From NCBI GenBank assembly GCA_018417955.1, contig JACTVC010000003.1:1922001-1986000 (forward strand): DNA of 64,000 nucleotides, read 5' to 3'. The stretch's first letter is position 1, and each line of letters begins with the position of its first letter. A program made the translations under genes and the position numbers. The notes under the pieces were generated by a model. That model saw nothing but the letters and a program-made list of their open reading frames with translations. It was not told where the DNA came from and did no database searches. Below, one piece after another: positions 34,954 through 47,309 of this stretch. This stretch comes from Laccaria trichodermophora. Lineage: Eukaryota; Basidiomycota; Agaricomycetes; Agaricales; Hydnangiaceae.

Positions 34954-35065
34954 ACTGTGCTTTCATTTGCGACTCAAGTTAAGTTCACGAACACGGCCCG
35001 AGATGACGAATGGCTCCGGCACATATATTACATTCCTCAGAAAATCACAAAAATGCAAGTTCTCA

Positions 35066-38000
35066 TCAACTACTACCCGTAAGTCCTGCAGGAAATCCAG
35101 AAAAATCTACCTGGTCCTGATAATTCTGACCAGAAACGGCGAACGCAATGCGCAAACGAAGACGGACGGCGCTCTGCAGATCAGTCAGTAAACCGTTGTT
35201 AACTTGCATGGTTATAGGACTCACCCCTATGGGTGCAACGACCCTCATCTGCTGTGTTTCTACAGAACCGGGGTTTACACTGGGATTTGACATAGGAAGC
35301 ATCTGCAGTTGCTGCGACTAGAATAGAGAGTAAGCTTCATGGTGCACTCAATACGCATTGCCACCAACCTTCGGCACTGCCGCTTGGAAGCTAAGGCCTG
35401 TTGCAGCTGCTGCACCGGTTACCTGGAATCGGGCAAGAATCATTACGACTCCAGGCTTCGTCGCTGAAGTCTGGGGTGTTAGTGTTATCTTTAGGTCGTT
35501 CTTGTCATACGCGGTATACGCCGTCAGTCGCGGTGCTGCGGGTGTGGCGGGTGTGGGTAGCGTTTGTGTCTGCAGCAGCGAAAATGCTGATGGGACAGCG
35601 GTGGCGGGAGTTGGAGGAATGGAGGGAACGGAGGATCCAGCCAATGGCGTTGGGGCCGACGACCCAAAGAGACCTAATATGTCATCAACTGTTGAGCGCG
35701 GTGCGGCAGGAGGCGGTGAAGTAGAGGAGGGTATAGATGTTGTTGAACCGAATATTTCCGCAAGGAGGTCTTGGTTTGATGGCCCTGTGTTTATGGGTTG
35801 TCCATGAGCTGGTGTATCTGTCGTAATATCCTCTCCCAACAGGTCCGCCTACGACGAAAAATTTAAGAAGAATAAAATGGAGTGTTTTGGTACGCGTACC
35901 TCCTTGCTGGATTTCGTTGAACCAACAGGTTTGTTTTCGCTGACTGCATGAACATTTCATCAGTTCAAGCTTTACCGCGCTACGATCGACATACCGACAC
36001 CCATGACAGTTGCTTTCAACTCTGGCGCTGGCATTTGCTCAAGAACGCCGACCCGCATGTCACCGAGAGTGAAGAGACTGGCAAACTCCACCGCCCGCTG
36101 TTGCAGCTCTAGCTCTGGACTCGTTGTGAATTTGGCCAAAAGCTCAGCAATTCGATCTTGTTCCGAGGCAGAAGTGGTGGTTCTTGCAGAGATCTTGGTT
36201 ATGGCTGCAAGCACAAATTGACGTGTGAGGTAGTTGGCGTATGGCGAGTCAAGGATAGAGATGATAAGGTCTATTAGTTCAGAGTCACGAACCTAGGAAA
36301 AAGCTAAGCCATAGGCAGAATTTGACACCGTTCGCACTCACCACCGTGGTATGATCGTCATCAACGATGCCGCCTTCGAGCAGAACATCGCTGTACTCGC
36401 CAAGAATCCAAGTCGCAGCCAATGTCAGAGACTCTTGTGAGATATCTGATTTTAGAGCGAGGTAGAGTTTTGAGGCCGTATACGCTTGCAGTTCTGGCGT
36501 GTGCGCAACAAGTCGAATGAAAGCGGATAGGATTTCTTCTCGAACAAAGTTTCCAGCCTGGATGGTTGTCAAGTACAAAAAAAGAAAGTAAAATCAACAC
36601 CTACCAGCTTGAGGACCCGTAAAACCGTATCAATATGCCATCGTTTATTGGGTGCAAAGCGCTCTGCTGCCAGGCAGATTTGGGTCGTTAATCCAAGCTT
36701 AAACTCGTCATTCGCGACCTCCAAGAATGCAAGAAGTTCTCGGATTAAAATCCGGACGTTTTGTTCGTTGATGAGAGCATATGAAAGTTCCAGAGCGCGA
36801 CGACGGATAGAAATGTCGCCATCGCGAAGACAATCAAGTATGATATTTCGATGACGTTGAACGGCATTTGTGTCCATTGAAACGACCTTGTTGAGAGTGT
36901 TCAAGGCAACATAGCTATTACAGAGGAGTAGATCAGCCAACCAAGTTAGTAGCCAAATCGTGTGAACCGACCGAATGTTGTTATCTCTATTGCCCAAGAA
37001 CTTGCCTAAGATGTTAATAGCCATTACCCGTAAGCCAGTATCAGCCTCGATTTCCAGAACAGTCAACACCGTCTCGTATAGGATAGAGTTGCCAACGTTC
37101 TTTGACGAATCTGTGTTTGTTGCGACCTACATGACATGGTTACCAGGTTATTCAATTCCGAAAGAGAGAAAAGTCACAGACCTGCGCCAAGATGTCGTTC
37201 ATCGTCTCACTTGCTTGCTCGTCACCCTTCCCAAGCAGGCGGAGCAGTCGCAAGATTTTCACCTGCAAGAATGGATCCGTAATGCCTGAGACGTCGTGTT
37301 CTGGGCTGTAACCTGTGGTGACGAGTGACTTCAGATTCCGAACTAGAAGCGGAACAGCCTAGGGCAAAAGATAAGATCAAATCGTTGCACGGCATACGAC
37401 AGGTAGCACGGACACTCCGGAATTCTTCAAGAATAGCAGGATCAACGATGCACATTTCAGTGACAAGGGTTATTGCTGAGAGCAGGACGCCATGATTGCG
37501 GTCAGTGAGGAGGTTCTTGGCTTTGCCTGTGAAGTGGTCTGCGATATCGGGTACCTTCTTGATGACCCGCAAAGCACAAAGAGCAGCCTATAGGTGTCAT
37601 TATCATACTAGATCGGGAGAAAAGTATGACCACCATACCTTTTTACGTATGTACGTATTACTGGATCCCAGAAGCTTCTCAATTTCGTTGGCAAGATCGC
37701 GTGACATCTCCTCAGACGCGATGTTTGCAAATGTGCACAGTGCTAGGCCGACAGCGTACATGTTCGAATGGTTCATATCGCTGAGGCGTCATCAGATATT
37801 GAGAGTCGCTAGGAGGGTAAGCAAACTCACTTCTTCAAGGAGTTCGTGACCAATGTCAACACTTCCTGATTCTCATCCAATAACAGCATGATTCCAAGAT
37901 AACCAAGACGCTTATCCGAAAAGCGAGGACTCGCGACGAGTTTCAAGCATTCTATTTGACCAAAGTGGGCAGGAGAGCCCAACATATGGATGTAAAGCAG

Positions 38001-38261
38001 TTTCGCGATATTATTATGCCGTTGGAATGAATCTTCTTCACGAAAGGAAGCGCGTATGGCGGCCGACTCTTGCTGGATAAGTGCGCGCTCATCGGCGACG
38101 GTCTACAGTTGTGTATCAGATGGCAACGTTGAGGTGTGATGCGTGTAGGGAGAGAGACCTTGCACGACCTGATGCCTTTGATGAGGGCTACTCTGAGAAT
38201 CAGTATTCGTTGTATAAGTGGTCAAGAGAACAACGTTACCCTTGAGATTGTGATAAACCAT
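35066..38261 (-). CDS. APL4: AP-1 clathrin adaptor gamma subunit
   Basis: Large subunit of the AP-1 complex for trans-Golgi and endosome sorting. Fourteen exons on the minus strand: 38261-38240, 38187-38159, 38102-37831, 37780-37639, 37587-37414, 37358-37182, 37126-36972, 36914-36605, 36557-36342, 36292-35995, 35943-35900, 35848-35369, 35317-35225, 35173-35066; 839 residues. The trunk starts [20 protein letters not shown] and includes [17 protein letters not shown] and [21 protein letters not shown] Pro/Ser/Ala-rich hinge with DLL and DILGLF motifs follows, then the gamma ear ([10 protein letters not shown] to [15 protein letters not shown]). The first two exons are 22 and 29 nt. The last intron (51 nt) is in frame. 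Only 112 bases separate its stop from the OMA1 start. Confidence 0.95.
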
Positions 38262-38403
38262 CTTGGCAGCCTTCGAGTCTGCCCTTGAACGGAAACAACA
38301 CTTTGCCAGTCACGTTTGTGACGACCTTATTATCTCTTGACCTTGTATATAACGAACACAATGTAAGATTTGTTCATTTACAGACTGGCCTTTCCTTCAA
38401 ATC
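38262..38403. promoter_or_regulatory. Divergent promoter, AP-1 gamma / membrane protein gene
   Basis: A 142-base region between divergent start codons. A TATATAA-like sequence lies near 38346. No other site was recognised. Confidence 0.45.
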
Positions 38404-39397
38404 ATGTCCTCGAAGTTCAAGCAGCTACCCCGCAATTGTTCATTAGCCCAGTTTCTCACCAAACACGATGACCAGCTCTACAACGGGTTTATAACTCGTC
38501 TAGATCGTTCCTCTATTCATCTCAAGAGGTATGCGTTTCAATCGTATCGTTGCAACGCGCCTTTCTTACCTCTTCTTTCAGAATATCATTTCTCAAGGCT
38601 TTCTCTTTCAACCTTTTTCTGTTAGCTTTCTTGGGAGGATTGGCAACCCTCATAATTCTCAATGATGTGTCTTTCTCCTCCCGATCCTCACTTCGACTCG
38701 GCATCTGCATCACAAAAGATTTGCTCATTTTCTGGGCCATGATTGTTTTGCTAAGGTCAACGGCCATCCCTTTTTTCTTGGGTGAATGCCGACTTCGACT
38801 CTGCTATGGCTTTCGCATCGCCGAAATCGTCATCAGAAAACCCCCGGCCACACTACACACCCGCCTGTCCGACCAATGCATAGAAAAATATTGGCACATT
38901 GCTACTCGTGCCGTCAATCCCAAATTACTTTATTTCCGTGCAGGCGCGATGTTGTCCAATGATTATTGGACTTTGGAGTACGCCGCTGTCTTTGATGCAT
39001 ACACCAGCATCGGTAAGGACGGATTTCACGAAGAAGACTTGGAGTTTTCCATTTGGAAGCAAGAGAACGGTGTGTGGAATGCCTACGAGTTGTGGAGGAC
39101 GCACGATATCATGACTGATCAACAGGAAGTTAATATGTTCAGGGTGCTCCACTTCCACACTTGCCAAGCTCACGACTGATTATATATGTATAGGCTTTCC
39201 TAACTCAAGAAGGAAAGGAACAATTAATCGAAGTTTGGCGGGAGATGTCGTGTAACACAACGCCCTCTTCCGATAAATCAAAACGATCTTTATCCTCCAA
39301 GGCCTACCGTTCCATGGTTGACAAATTTGCACGGGAAGGACTTGACTATGAAACAATATGGAGTCAGGTATCCGAGAAGACCCAGTTCGTAATTTAG
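38404..39397 (+). CDS. Unknown membrane protein with two predicted spans
   Basis: Not recognised. Exons 38404-38528, 38582-39143 and 39194-39397 give 296 residues. Two hydrophobic segments lie near residues 47-67 (FSFNLFLLAFLGGLATLIIL) and 87-107 (LLIFWAMIVLLRSTAIPFFL), separated by a short basic and polar loop. The rest is soluble, with WTLEYAAVFDAYTSIG and EEDLEFSIWKQENGVWNAYE, then an exon rich in charged residues (EGKEQLIEVWREMS). No signal peptide is evident. The frame is intact over both splices and the promoter is shared with the AP-1 gamma gene, which support a real gene. Topology and function are open. Confidence 0.65.
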
Positions 39398-39591
39398 TTG
39401 TGTAGCAAAAGCGTGTTCGTAATTCAGTTCTGTAGTAAAAGCATGTTTTCCCACATCACCTCATGTTCAGTAGTCTCATCAACTGACAAAATGCTGGCCT
39501 TCGAGTCAGAGCTCCCACTGGGACGCACTTGACTTCACTCTTCATTTACCTCTACAAAAGTCGCTATATTGCTCAGCTTCAGTCACACATA
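39398..39591 (+). promoter_or_regulatory. Upstream region of the CCCH-RBR gene
   Basis: This 194-base stretch holds the 3' end of the membrane protein gene and the promoter of the CCCH-RBR gene. It contains a short direct repeat: TTCGTAATT followed by AGTTGTGTAGCAAAAGC at 39387-39412 is repeated in near-identical form at 39416-39441. Confidence 0.5.
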
Positions 39592-42500
39592 ATGAGCCAA
39601 GTATGCAAGTATTTCTCAACTGGCAGCGGTTGCGCGAAGGGCGCCGCCTGTGCCTTCGTTCATAATCGCGCAAAGACCCCAAAAGTATGCGAGTGGTTTC
39701 GCAAGGGAAATTGTGCATGGGGCGACAAATGTACCAAGTCTCATGAGAGTCATTCCAGCAGCTCAAGCTCAAGCTCGAGGGATAGTGTTAAAGCAAGTTC
39801 CTCGAAAACAAAGCCTTCCGCCTCGAATGGCAACCCGAGCAACGGAGGCAAGAAGGAACCATTCGCACACGAAAGGGCGAGAAGCAACACCCCTCCCGAC
39901 CCTTCCTCAGGATCGCGGGCAGAATCCCCCGTCAGCACCGTCAGCAAGGCTCCTTGCATGTTCTACTTGGAAAACAACTGTGAAAACGGCGACGATTGCG
40001 AATACGCCCATTCCACTGGGGCGAGTCTCAAGGGTAATTTCATTGCTACATTGTGGGGGTAGATATTGCTAACTCGGCCCCTGTTCTAGAGGCAACGAAT
40101 GTTATCAACGCGTCTATGCCACTTCCTGCTCACGAATGGGATGATCCAGGCACACCCACACCTTCCCGTCCAGATTCTCCCGAGAACGCTTTGAATAACG
40201 AGGAGGGCTTTAAAGAAAATGTGGAGGAGGAGGAGGAATATAACCAACATTTAGATGGACAACATGACTTTCAGGCGGCAGAAGAAACCGAACACGACAA
40301 TGTACAGAGTTTCGACAACTTTGGTGGTCCGTCGACTTTGTCCGCCAACGATATGCCCACGTCTGATCCAATTCCGAATAAATATCAAATAGGTGGTGAA
40401 CCATGTTCCAAGCCGGTTCACAGTCACCAACCTGCTCCACCTGCTAACCCTCCGAAAGCGTCTTGGCACGTTCCCAACAGTGAACCACCCCCTCGTCAGA
40501 ATGGCGAGAGTACTATCAAGCAAGGCCAACATCATTCTCCGAAACCATCGTCTCCTGCCCACCGAACCCAACATTTTCCGCAATACGGTGGGTCTCCAAG
40601 GGAAGAAGGCCATGGGCCGCAGCATGAACACCAAATCGTGTACCCTCACGTCTCAGAAGTTGTCCCCCACTGGAGTCAGTTCGCGGACCCACACGCAAAT
40701 CCAACCATTCCTTTTTGCAAACTTCTTGCTCAAGGCAAGTGCATCGAAGATGAACTTTGTAGATTTCGTCACTCCCTCACTGTCGATGAATATACCCTCC
40801 TATTCCATGACCAACAGCCTAACTTGTGGACTCTCTCTCGGACCAATGCACCAACCGGACTTCGCTTAGAACAACTACCCCAGCAATCGTACACATACAC
40901 GGATCGAAATTATAACTCAGAATACGTTGAAGCACCCCAACTGAACCCTACAACATCTCAAATACGGAAGGAATGCCTTTTCTTTTCATTGGGAAAATGC
41001 CGCAATGGAACTGCATGTCCATTTCAGCACGTGCCCTCCAAGGAACCCGCAACTTCCCAGCCTGAAGAAGTAGGTGAAGATTGGGGTACCTCGGATGGTC
41101 CACAATCCTCATCACGGCAACGGTCACAGAAACGGTGCAATCACTTCGCCAAGAGAGGCGTCTGCCCCTACGGTTCTTCTTGCAATTTCAGCCACGATCT
41201 ACCCAGCGAACACCGTCCTTCGAGCCAAGAATCTGCCACGGAAGCTCAAAATGGAAACGACAACGGTGGCTGGGGAAATGACCAATGGGAGACAAATGGT
41301 AATTCGAACAAGGAGAACCTGTGGGAAAGCGCTCCAACTACATGGGGTCCAGCTCATACAGATAATGATGCTTGGGGCGCTCCGTCAGCTCCCCGAAAAG
41401 CTGGAATGTGTAGGGATTATCCAGAATGTCATAGAGGAGATCGGTGCCGTTTTCGCTACGATGACGAATCTGGGAGATATCAGGGCAACGAGAAATTGTC
41501 AGCCAATGACGAATGGCCACCAATTGAAGAGGGATCGGAGTCAGCGCCATGGGGGGTTTCCGAAAATAGAGGCCCGTGCAAGTTCTTCCTCCGAGGCCCT
41601 GGACAATGCAGGAAAGGAAACCTTTGCCCCCGACGCCACGATGAAGCAGACCGCGAAACGCATACTTCGACATGGGAGGGTACCGATCAAGGGTTTGATG
41701 ATCCTTCAACTGCAAGGGAGCTTAACGGCGCAAACGAGGAATTGCGTAGCGAGGAGGCAGGGCACAACCGTGAACCAGGAGGCAGCGAGATAGAAGAGCA
41801 GCCTTCCAATGAAAACGAACACGATGGGTCTTGGTCTAAGGTCTGGCCCGTCGAACCTGATGTTCCAGCTGGAACCCACAAAATTCATGCACCGTGTAAA
41901 TGGTTTGGGCAGGGCGATTGCAGGGACGGGGATCAGTGTCGCTATTTACATATCTCCCCCGAGGACCCCTCCTCGGAAAGCCAGGACCATCTAGAACCAG
42001 TGAGGTTTTCCGGTCTCGCCTGAGTGAGCGGAACGCTGACTTTCATAGGAACTTCATTCTCCCGAATTGGCTGGCGGTGATCAACAAAGCCCTCTTGAAG
42101 ATAACATCGAACCATTAAGCCCTGATGTTGAGGAGCTCCCGCCTGTAAGAATACCTGTTTTTTGATACCTCTTTTTTATGGGTAATCCGCATTTTTCAGG
42201 TGGTCGATCACCCACAAGTCGAAAGATTCCTTCTGAATTGTTCCGTCGTCTTTGGCCCAGATCTAACGCCAACGGAGGTTACTACAGCTTCAGATTCATC
42301 CAAAATTATACTTTCGAATCTTCCTCCTGATGTCCTACCTGAAGACATTGACCAGCTGGCAACGGGATTTGGCGAGGTTCAGGAGATCATAAGAATTGAA
42401 GAGAGCAACTCTTCAGCATCATTCTGTGTGGAATTTGCTAATTCCACGCAGGCCTTGGGGTCTGTGCAGCATCTGAATGGCCAAACATATGGTTCGAGGG

Positions 42501-44125
42501 TTCTGGTCGCTCGTTTGGAAGCCCGTATCACGCTATGCCCATCCTCGCACTTGGAGAGTCGTTACGTCAGGATATCTTGGCCAAATCCCAGTCGGGTCGC
42601 CTGGATTCACTACGAGACTGTTGGATTGGCGAAATCAGATGCCAGTCGTCTGAATGGGATCACCTGTGATGGTCGTAAAATCAAGGCAACTTCTGAAAAA
42701 CCCACTCAAAAATTTGGCATTGTCAAACTCGAGGGCCTTTCTTCCTACACCAGCCAACAAACTATTGAAGCGTTGTGCAAAGACCATTTCTTAATAACAA
42801 TGGAACCGCCTACATACGTCGATCCCCCAACAGATGCAATCCGAGATACCATCATGCAGATCGAAGGCTTTGAAGATTTTAGTTCAATACCAGCAGACAC
42901 GTCCCAATCAAGGTCAACTGCACTGGCCACGTTTGGTTCTCATTCATTAGCTTCAAACGCTCTCCAAAAACTGAACGGTGTGGACCAAGGATATCTTGGT
43001 AACCAATCGCTGAAGGCAGTTCACATTTACTGCTGTACCTATCAAATCACCGCTTCTCAAGGCGAAGCGCTCCAAGCTGAAATTAACCATCTGGTTGAAA
43101 GATATACGCCCCAGTGCATCATTCGATGGATTCGCCATGGAAGCTCTACTTCCATACGCATCGAAAGTGCGATAAACCAACTGACAAAATTCAAGGAGGC
43201 CAACTTTGAGCTCCATACGCTTTTGGATGGCAGTCTGTTGAATACGGAGGAAGGATCTGCCCTTTGGGATGAGTACTTCGACACTCCAAGCAGTGTCAAG
43301 GCTTTGGAGAAAGTCAACAATAACGCAACATTTCTGATACATTGTGACAATCGGTTCAAGGCAATTCGTGTCTTTGGTTCAAAGCCGAGCCGAGAACAGG
43401 GAGAAGCATCCATTTCCAAGCTCTTAAAGAAGGTTCATCAACTCCGCCAAGAAATTCCTGTGGAGCGTGCTATGTTGTCACACCTTCTCAATAGAGGGCT
43501 CAAGACTTTACAAGACGACCTGGGAGCCAACAAGGTAACACTCGATGTCGTGCAGTTACAGCTTGTTGTCAGAGGCGATGACAAAGATATCGAGAAAGCC
43601 AGGGCTGTTATTCAAGCAATTGTTCCCGTCGCTGTTGATCCTCTAGTCGATGGCTTTTGCGAGATCTGCCTGCAGGAGCCAGTGTCTCCTCTCAAGTTAT
43701 CTTGCAGACATGCCTACTGCAAGGCGTGTCTGCAGCATGCCTTGAGTTACAGCATTTATTCTCAAACAGGCAAGTTTGCATGCATCTCGCCTTGCACCGA
43801 TGATGAAGGCATTTCCGTCCAATGTGGAATGTACGTGCCATATGTCGTCATTCGTGATATTTTGCCTCTCGCAGACGAGCCCGTCATTCTCCAATCCTCA
43901 CTTCTCTCGTACATTCGCACCTCCCCTGCATTCTTCTTCTGTCCGACCCTTAATTGTCCAGCAGTTTATCGTGCAGGGGATGGGGGCTTCCTTATGAAAT
44001 GTTCAGTCTGCCTAACCGATATATGCTGTTCATGTTGCTCAAGAGCTCACGACGGTTCGACCTGCGAAGAGTGGTCGCAAATGCAGATCGTTCCACAAAA
44101 AAACTTGGACGACACGAGCATGTGA
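39592..44125 (+). CDS. Nine-CCCH zinc finger, RRM-like and RING1-IBR protein
   Basis: Predicted 1457-residue protein in four exons: 39592-40033, 40090-41999, 42049-42144, 42200-44125. Nine C-x-C-x-C-x-H type fingers can be read, for example VCEWFRKGNCAWGDKCTKSH, RCNHFAKRGVCPYGSSCNFS, and PCKWFGQGDCRDGDQCRYLH. The seventh (MCRDYPECHRGDRCRFRY) has Tyr for the final His and lacks normal spacing. An RRM-like segment (IILSNLPPDVLPEDIDQLA) follows, then a KH-like stretch (VVRGDDKDIEKARAVI), then RING1 (CEICLQEPVSPLKLSCRHAY) and an IBR (MKCSVCLTDICCSC). The layout recalls RNA-binding RBR ubiquitin ligases of the DEAH11/12 group without the helicase. The protein stops shortly after the IBR, and no RING2 is found downstream. 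Confidence 0.8.
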
Positions 44126-44295
44126 GGGCTCAGTTTTGGACTTTCCTGTTTGCACTCGTCAAAAAGTTGGGCTACCCGACTTCTCTACAGCTAGCTCTAC
44201 TTCAGGATATGTTGCACCGGAAACTTGCTAGATACATAGTGTGTGCCGAACCGTTCCATATATAATCAACCTGCCAGTACCCAATGTGGAATTCT
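44126..44295. terminator. Convergent 3' region between CCCH-RBR gene and CPS1
   Basis: The 170 bases between two convergent genes were checked in all frames for a missing RING2 exon; no Cys/His pattern was found. It should contain both 3' UTRs. Confidence 0.4.
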
Positions 44296-46687
44296 TTACA
44301 TAGTAATTGACTCGTCAGCGTTGAGAATGAGAGTGGCGAAAAAGCGAATCATTTCCAAGAAGGCATCGATGTTGATTGCTATATGGCGCTCGTCAAGAGG
44401 AACCAGATATATCACACGACGCACTTACATTCGTTTACTGTGTGGATATTGCCCAGCGGGTGATCTTTGCTGTTTTTATCTTGGTTTAGATGACCATAGC
44501 GAAAGATATGTGCAGACAACTTCCAGTAGAACCGTGTATCTGAAAAAGTGGTGGTGACTAGAGGCCAAGAGGCAGGAAATCGCTTTACCTGTGTTCCCAG
44601 ACATCATGCTGGGGACAACTGTGATGGTATCACTCCCAGTCAAAGATCGGTGGGAGTTGTACGCAGCCTTGATGGTTCCAGAAAGTAATCGATACGGGGC
44701 AGCATCTTTTCCAGTTGGAGTCACTGGGGCCGGTTCAAGTCCACCTGCAAAAGCACCGCTTAATGTAAGAGAGCCGCTGGCAGACACGCCCTCTTCCGAA
44801 ATACGAGAACCGAAGGCGTTGTAAGTCAGATTGAACTTGTCAGCCAGCGGTTTTAAGAGAGCGGTGTCGTGTTCTTGAACCTCGGCAAGAGAACTATGCG
44901 ATCATGTAAACACATTCAGGCAATGTTGATCGTGAGTCTACGAACCTCACGACTGAGATGCGATGGTTGACAACGGCCCAAGCTTGTTCAGGAAGCGCGT
45001 TGGACTTGACGCCACCGTGGATCAAATCGATGGCCTGGGTAGTCCCAACAAGGCTCTTCAATGTTCGATCGTTTTGCACAATTGGTTGGATTGCCTTGAG
45101 CGCCTCATTCGAGTAGGCGGATGCTTTTATTAATTTGCGAGTTTGCTCAGGCAGCGATTTCGCATACTGGGCAATACATTGTAGTGTGTCATAGACAGGC
45201 TCGTGCCTCCCCTTGATTAAAGTAAGATAATCCACTGCGATTAGAATGGTATCTGCGCACCAGATGCACTTCATATGGGTTTGACTCGTAGTGGACAAGC
45301 AAAGCGGAGAGAATTCCAATGCTCTGTCACGAATTTAGCAAGCCGTTACGCAGAAACGAAACGTAGCAAGAAGACTTCACAGTGTGAGCAGGAGGGATGC
45401 TGGAATGACCGCCTGGAGCCGAGACTTCGACGAGAACGTCAATGTATCCCTTTTCTGCAATTCCTGGGGTCGCAAAGACGGAGCCATATTGGTTCCCGAA
45501 CCCAGCTAGAGGATATCAATTTTTCGCTAGTTCAGTTGAATGAATTGAGGCTTACTTCCTTCGTCAACAATCATGGCAATGCCATCTTCGCCATAAGCTT
45601 CAAAAAGAACAGAGGCAAGATTTCTAGCGCCCTGCTCAGCATTCAATAAAATGGAACCCGTAATAGCTCAGGACCTATACCTGAGAACCACTCGCTTCTT
45701 CATCAAAACCAAAGGAAAGAACGACCGTCCGAGTGGGCTTAAAGTCCTTTTCTAGCAGGGCTTCCAAGGTGGAGCTAGCGACGAGTTAGTGGTATGCTTT
45801 GAGCGAAGTTTCGCAAGCCACACAAAATGCCAATTAATCCACTCTTGTCGTCAGCGCTACCTCGTCCCCACAAACGTTCGCCTGCATAAATATATTTATC
45901 AACTTCTGAGAAAGCCATTAGAGCTACGCACCATCAAAATAGCCTGAATAAGGGGGGTGCGTCCATTGGTCAACGGTAGTTTGATCAACAGGGACAACAT
46001 CTATTCAAAAAAAAACCCCTGTCAATCATACTTACGATGGGGGACCACGAGAATAGACACCTTGATGTGCAGCCAGAAGAAGTGGTTTTAAAGTGTTGTC
46101 TGAGCCCTTCCATTCATAGAACAACCCGTACGTATTGACTTCGGTCAACTTCAGCGATTCATGACTTCGTCGGGTCATAAGTATCAAGTATTTGGAGAGC
46201 GAAAAAAAAACCTTTACTAACACTCTTGGAAAGGCGTCCACAAGGTATTCATGGAATGGGTTAAACGCATCCCAACGGGGGTCCTCTCCAACAGGCCCCA
46301 TGTTGTCAAACGACTCCGTACTGACGTGGGCGGTTCAGTGTTGACTCAAGGATATATTATTCAAGGAATTTACGGTATTCTGACAGCTCCTCCCAACCAT
46401 TGTACTGCACGAGCTTTAAACTGATCTGTCCCAATTGCGGCACCCAAGCCTGCCCAAAGTTCTCCATGCTTCGTCGGGGCCAGCACTTCAGCCTGGGGGC
46501 ACAGATTCACGTCCAACGCGTCGGACGAGACGTTGATGTATTGAGCTATGAACTTGACAGCCAAGACGCATGCGCTGAGCACGAAAAAGTTGCGAAACGA
46601 GTTGTAAAATCGAGATTTATTGGGATGATTTGGCGCGGCAGCAGAGGGGAGGACACCCTCCGATTTCTGGCTTCCCATGAGAGACAT
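44296..46687 (-). CDS. CPS1: Vacuolar carboxypeptidase S (M20 peptidase)
   Basis: Zinc peptidase that releases C-terminal residues from peptides in the vacuole. Thirteen exons on the minus strand: 46687-46374, 46320-46222, 46164-46061, 46000-45932, 45881-45824, 45774-45681, 45631-45556, 45505-45381, 45323-45270, 45211-44946, 44893-44589, 44539-44429, 44378-44296; 585 residues. An N-terminal anchor (FFVLSACVLAVKFIAQYI) gives a type II topology as in yeast Cps1. Metal and catalytic motifs are LLAAHQDVVPV, WGRGSADDKSG, FGFDEEASG and the late GNIHTVNE. The dimerisation lid contains VSAPGGHSSIPPAHT. The start at 46687 has a second Met four codons later. It shares a 94-bp divergent promoter with VMA10. 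Confidence 0.94.
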
Positions 46688-46781
46688 ATGTAGCGAAGTG
46701 GCATCATGCTACAGAAGGTTGATGGTTATAACTAAACTCATACGTAATTGGACATAATCTATACTGATCACTCTTATTTGA
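46688..46781. promoter_or_regulatory. Divergent promoter, CPS1 / VMA10
   Basis: Only 94 bases separate the start codons of two vacuolar genes, carboxypeptidase S and V-ATPase subunit G. A shared promoter could co-regulate them (inference). No specific element was recognised. Confidence 0.5.
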
Positions 46782-47309
46782 ATGGTACGTCCACCAGTCG
46801 TATTCCGTTGTTTCTTCAATGTACTGAACCAATAAAAGGCTGGACAACAATCTCAAGGCATACAAACCCTCCTCGAGGCTGAAAAGGAAGCCTCCAAGAT
46901 CGTTCAGCAGGCCCGTCAATGTTTGGCGTAGACTTATCAGGCCTGGCAGAGTACCACTAAGAAGCATTTACAGATCGCGTGCAGAAACTCAAGGATGCCC
47001 GTACGGAGGCATCGAAAGAGATAGAGGAATACAAGCAGGCAAAGGAACGGGAGTTCAAAGCCTTCGAGGCGTCGGTGAGTCCTGAAAGCACTTCCCGCTC
47101 TCGGGCCCCATCTTCTCATTTTGGTACTGCAGCACGCAGGCACAACGGTCAGCGCACAAACAGCAGTGGATAGGGAGACAGAAATCAAATTGCAGGAGAT
47201 TACAAAGTCTTATAACGAAAACAAGGACGCAGTGGTCAAGAAACTGCTCGACCGCGTCGTTCTCGTGGACAACAAGCTCCATCGCAATCTCAGAAAGGTC
47301 GACGCATAA
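46782..47309 (+). CDS. VMA10: V-type ATPase subunit G
   Basis: Peripheral stalk subunit of the vacuolar proton pump. Four exons: 46782-46784, 46839-46920, 46974-47074, 47133-47309; 120 residues. The proposed first exon is the start codon alone, ATG followed by the donor GTACGT, with a 54-nt intron before GCT GGA CAA. This gives MAGQQSQGIQTLLEAEKEAS, the conserved start of subunit G. The rest is a long charged helix (YRVQKLKDARTEASKEIEEY). The family's usual length is about 115 residues. An intron close to the start also exists, as I recall, in yeast VMA10. It shares its promoter with CPS1. Confidence 0.9.

Noticed and set aside
44126..44295. Missing RING2 exon downstream of the CCCH-RBR gene
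   Set aside because: All frames of the gap up to the CPS1 stop were read; no C-x2-C or H-x-C pattern of RING2 type occurs.
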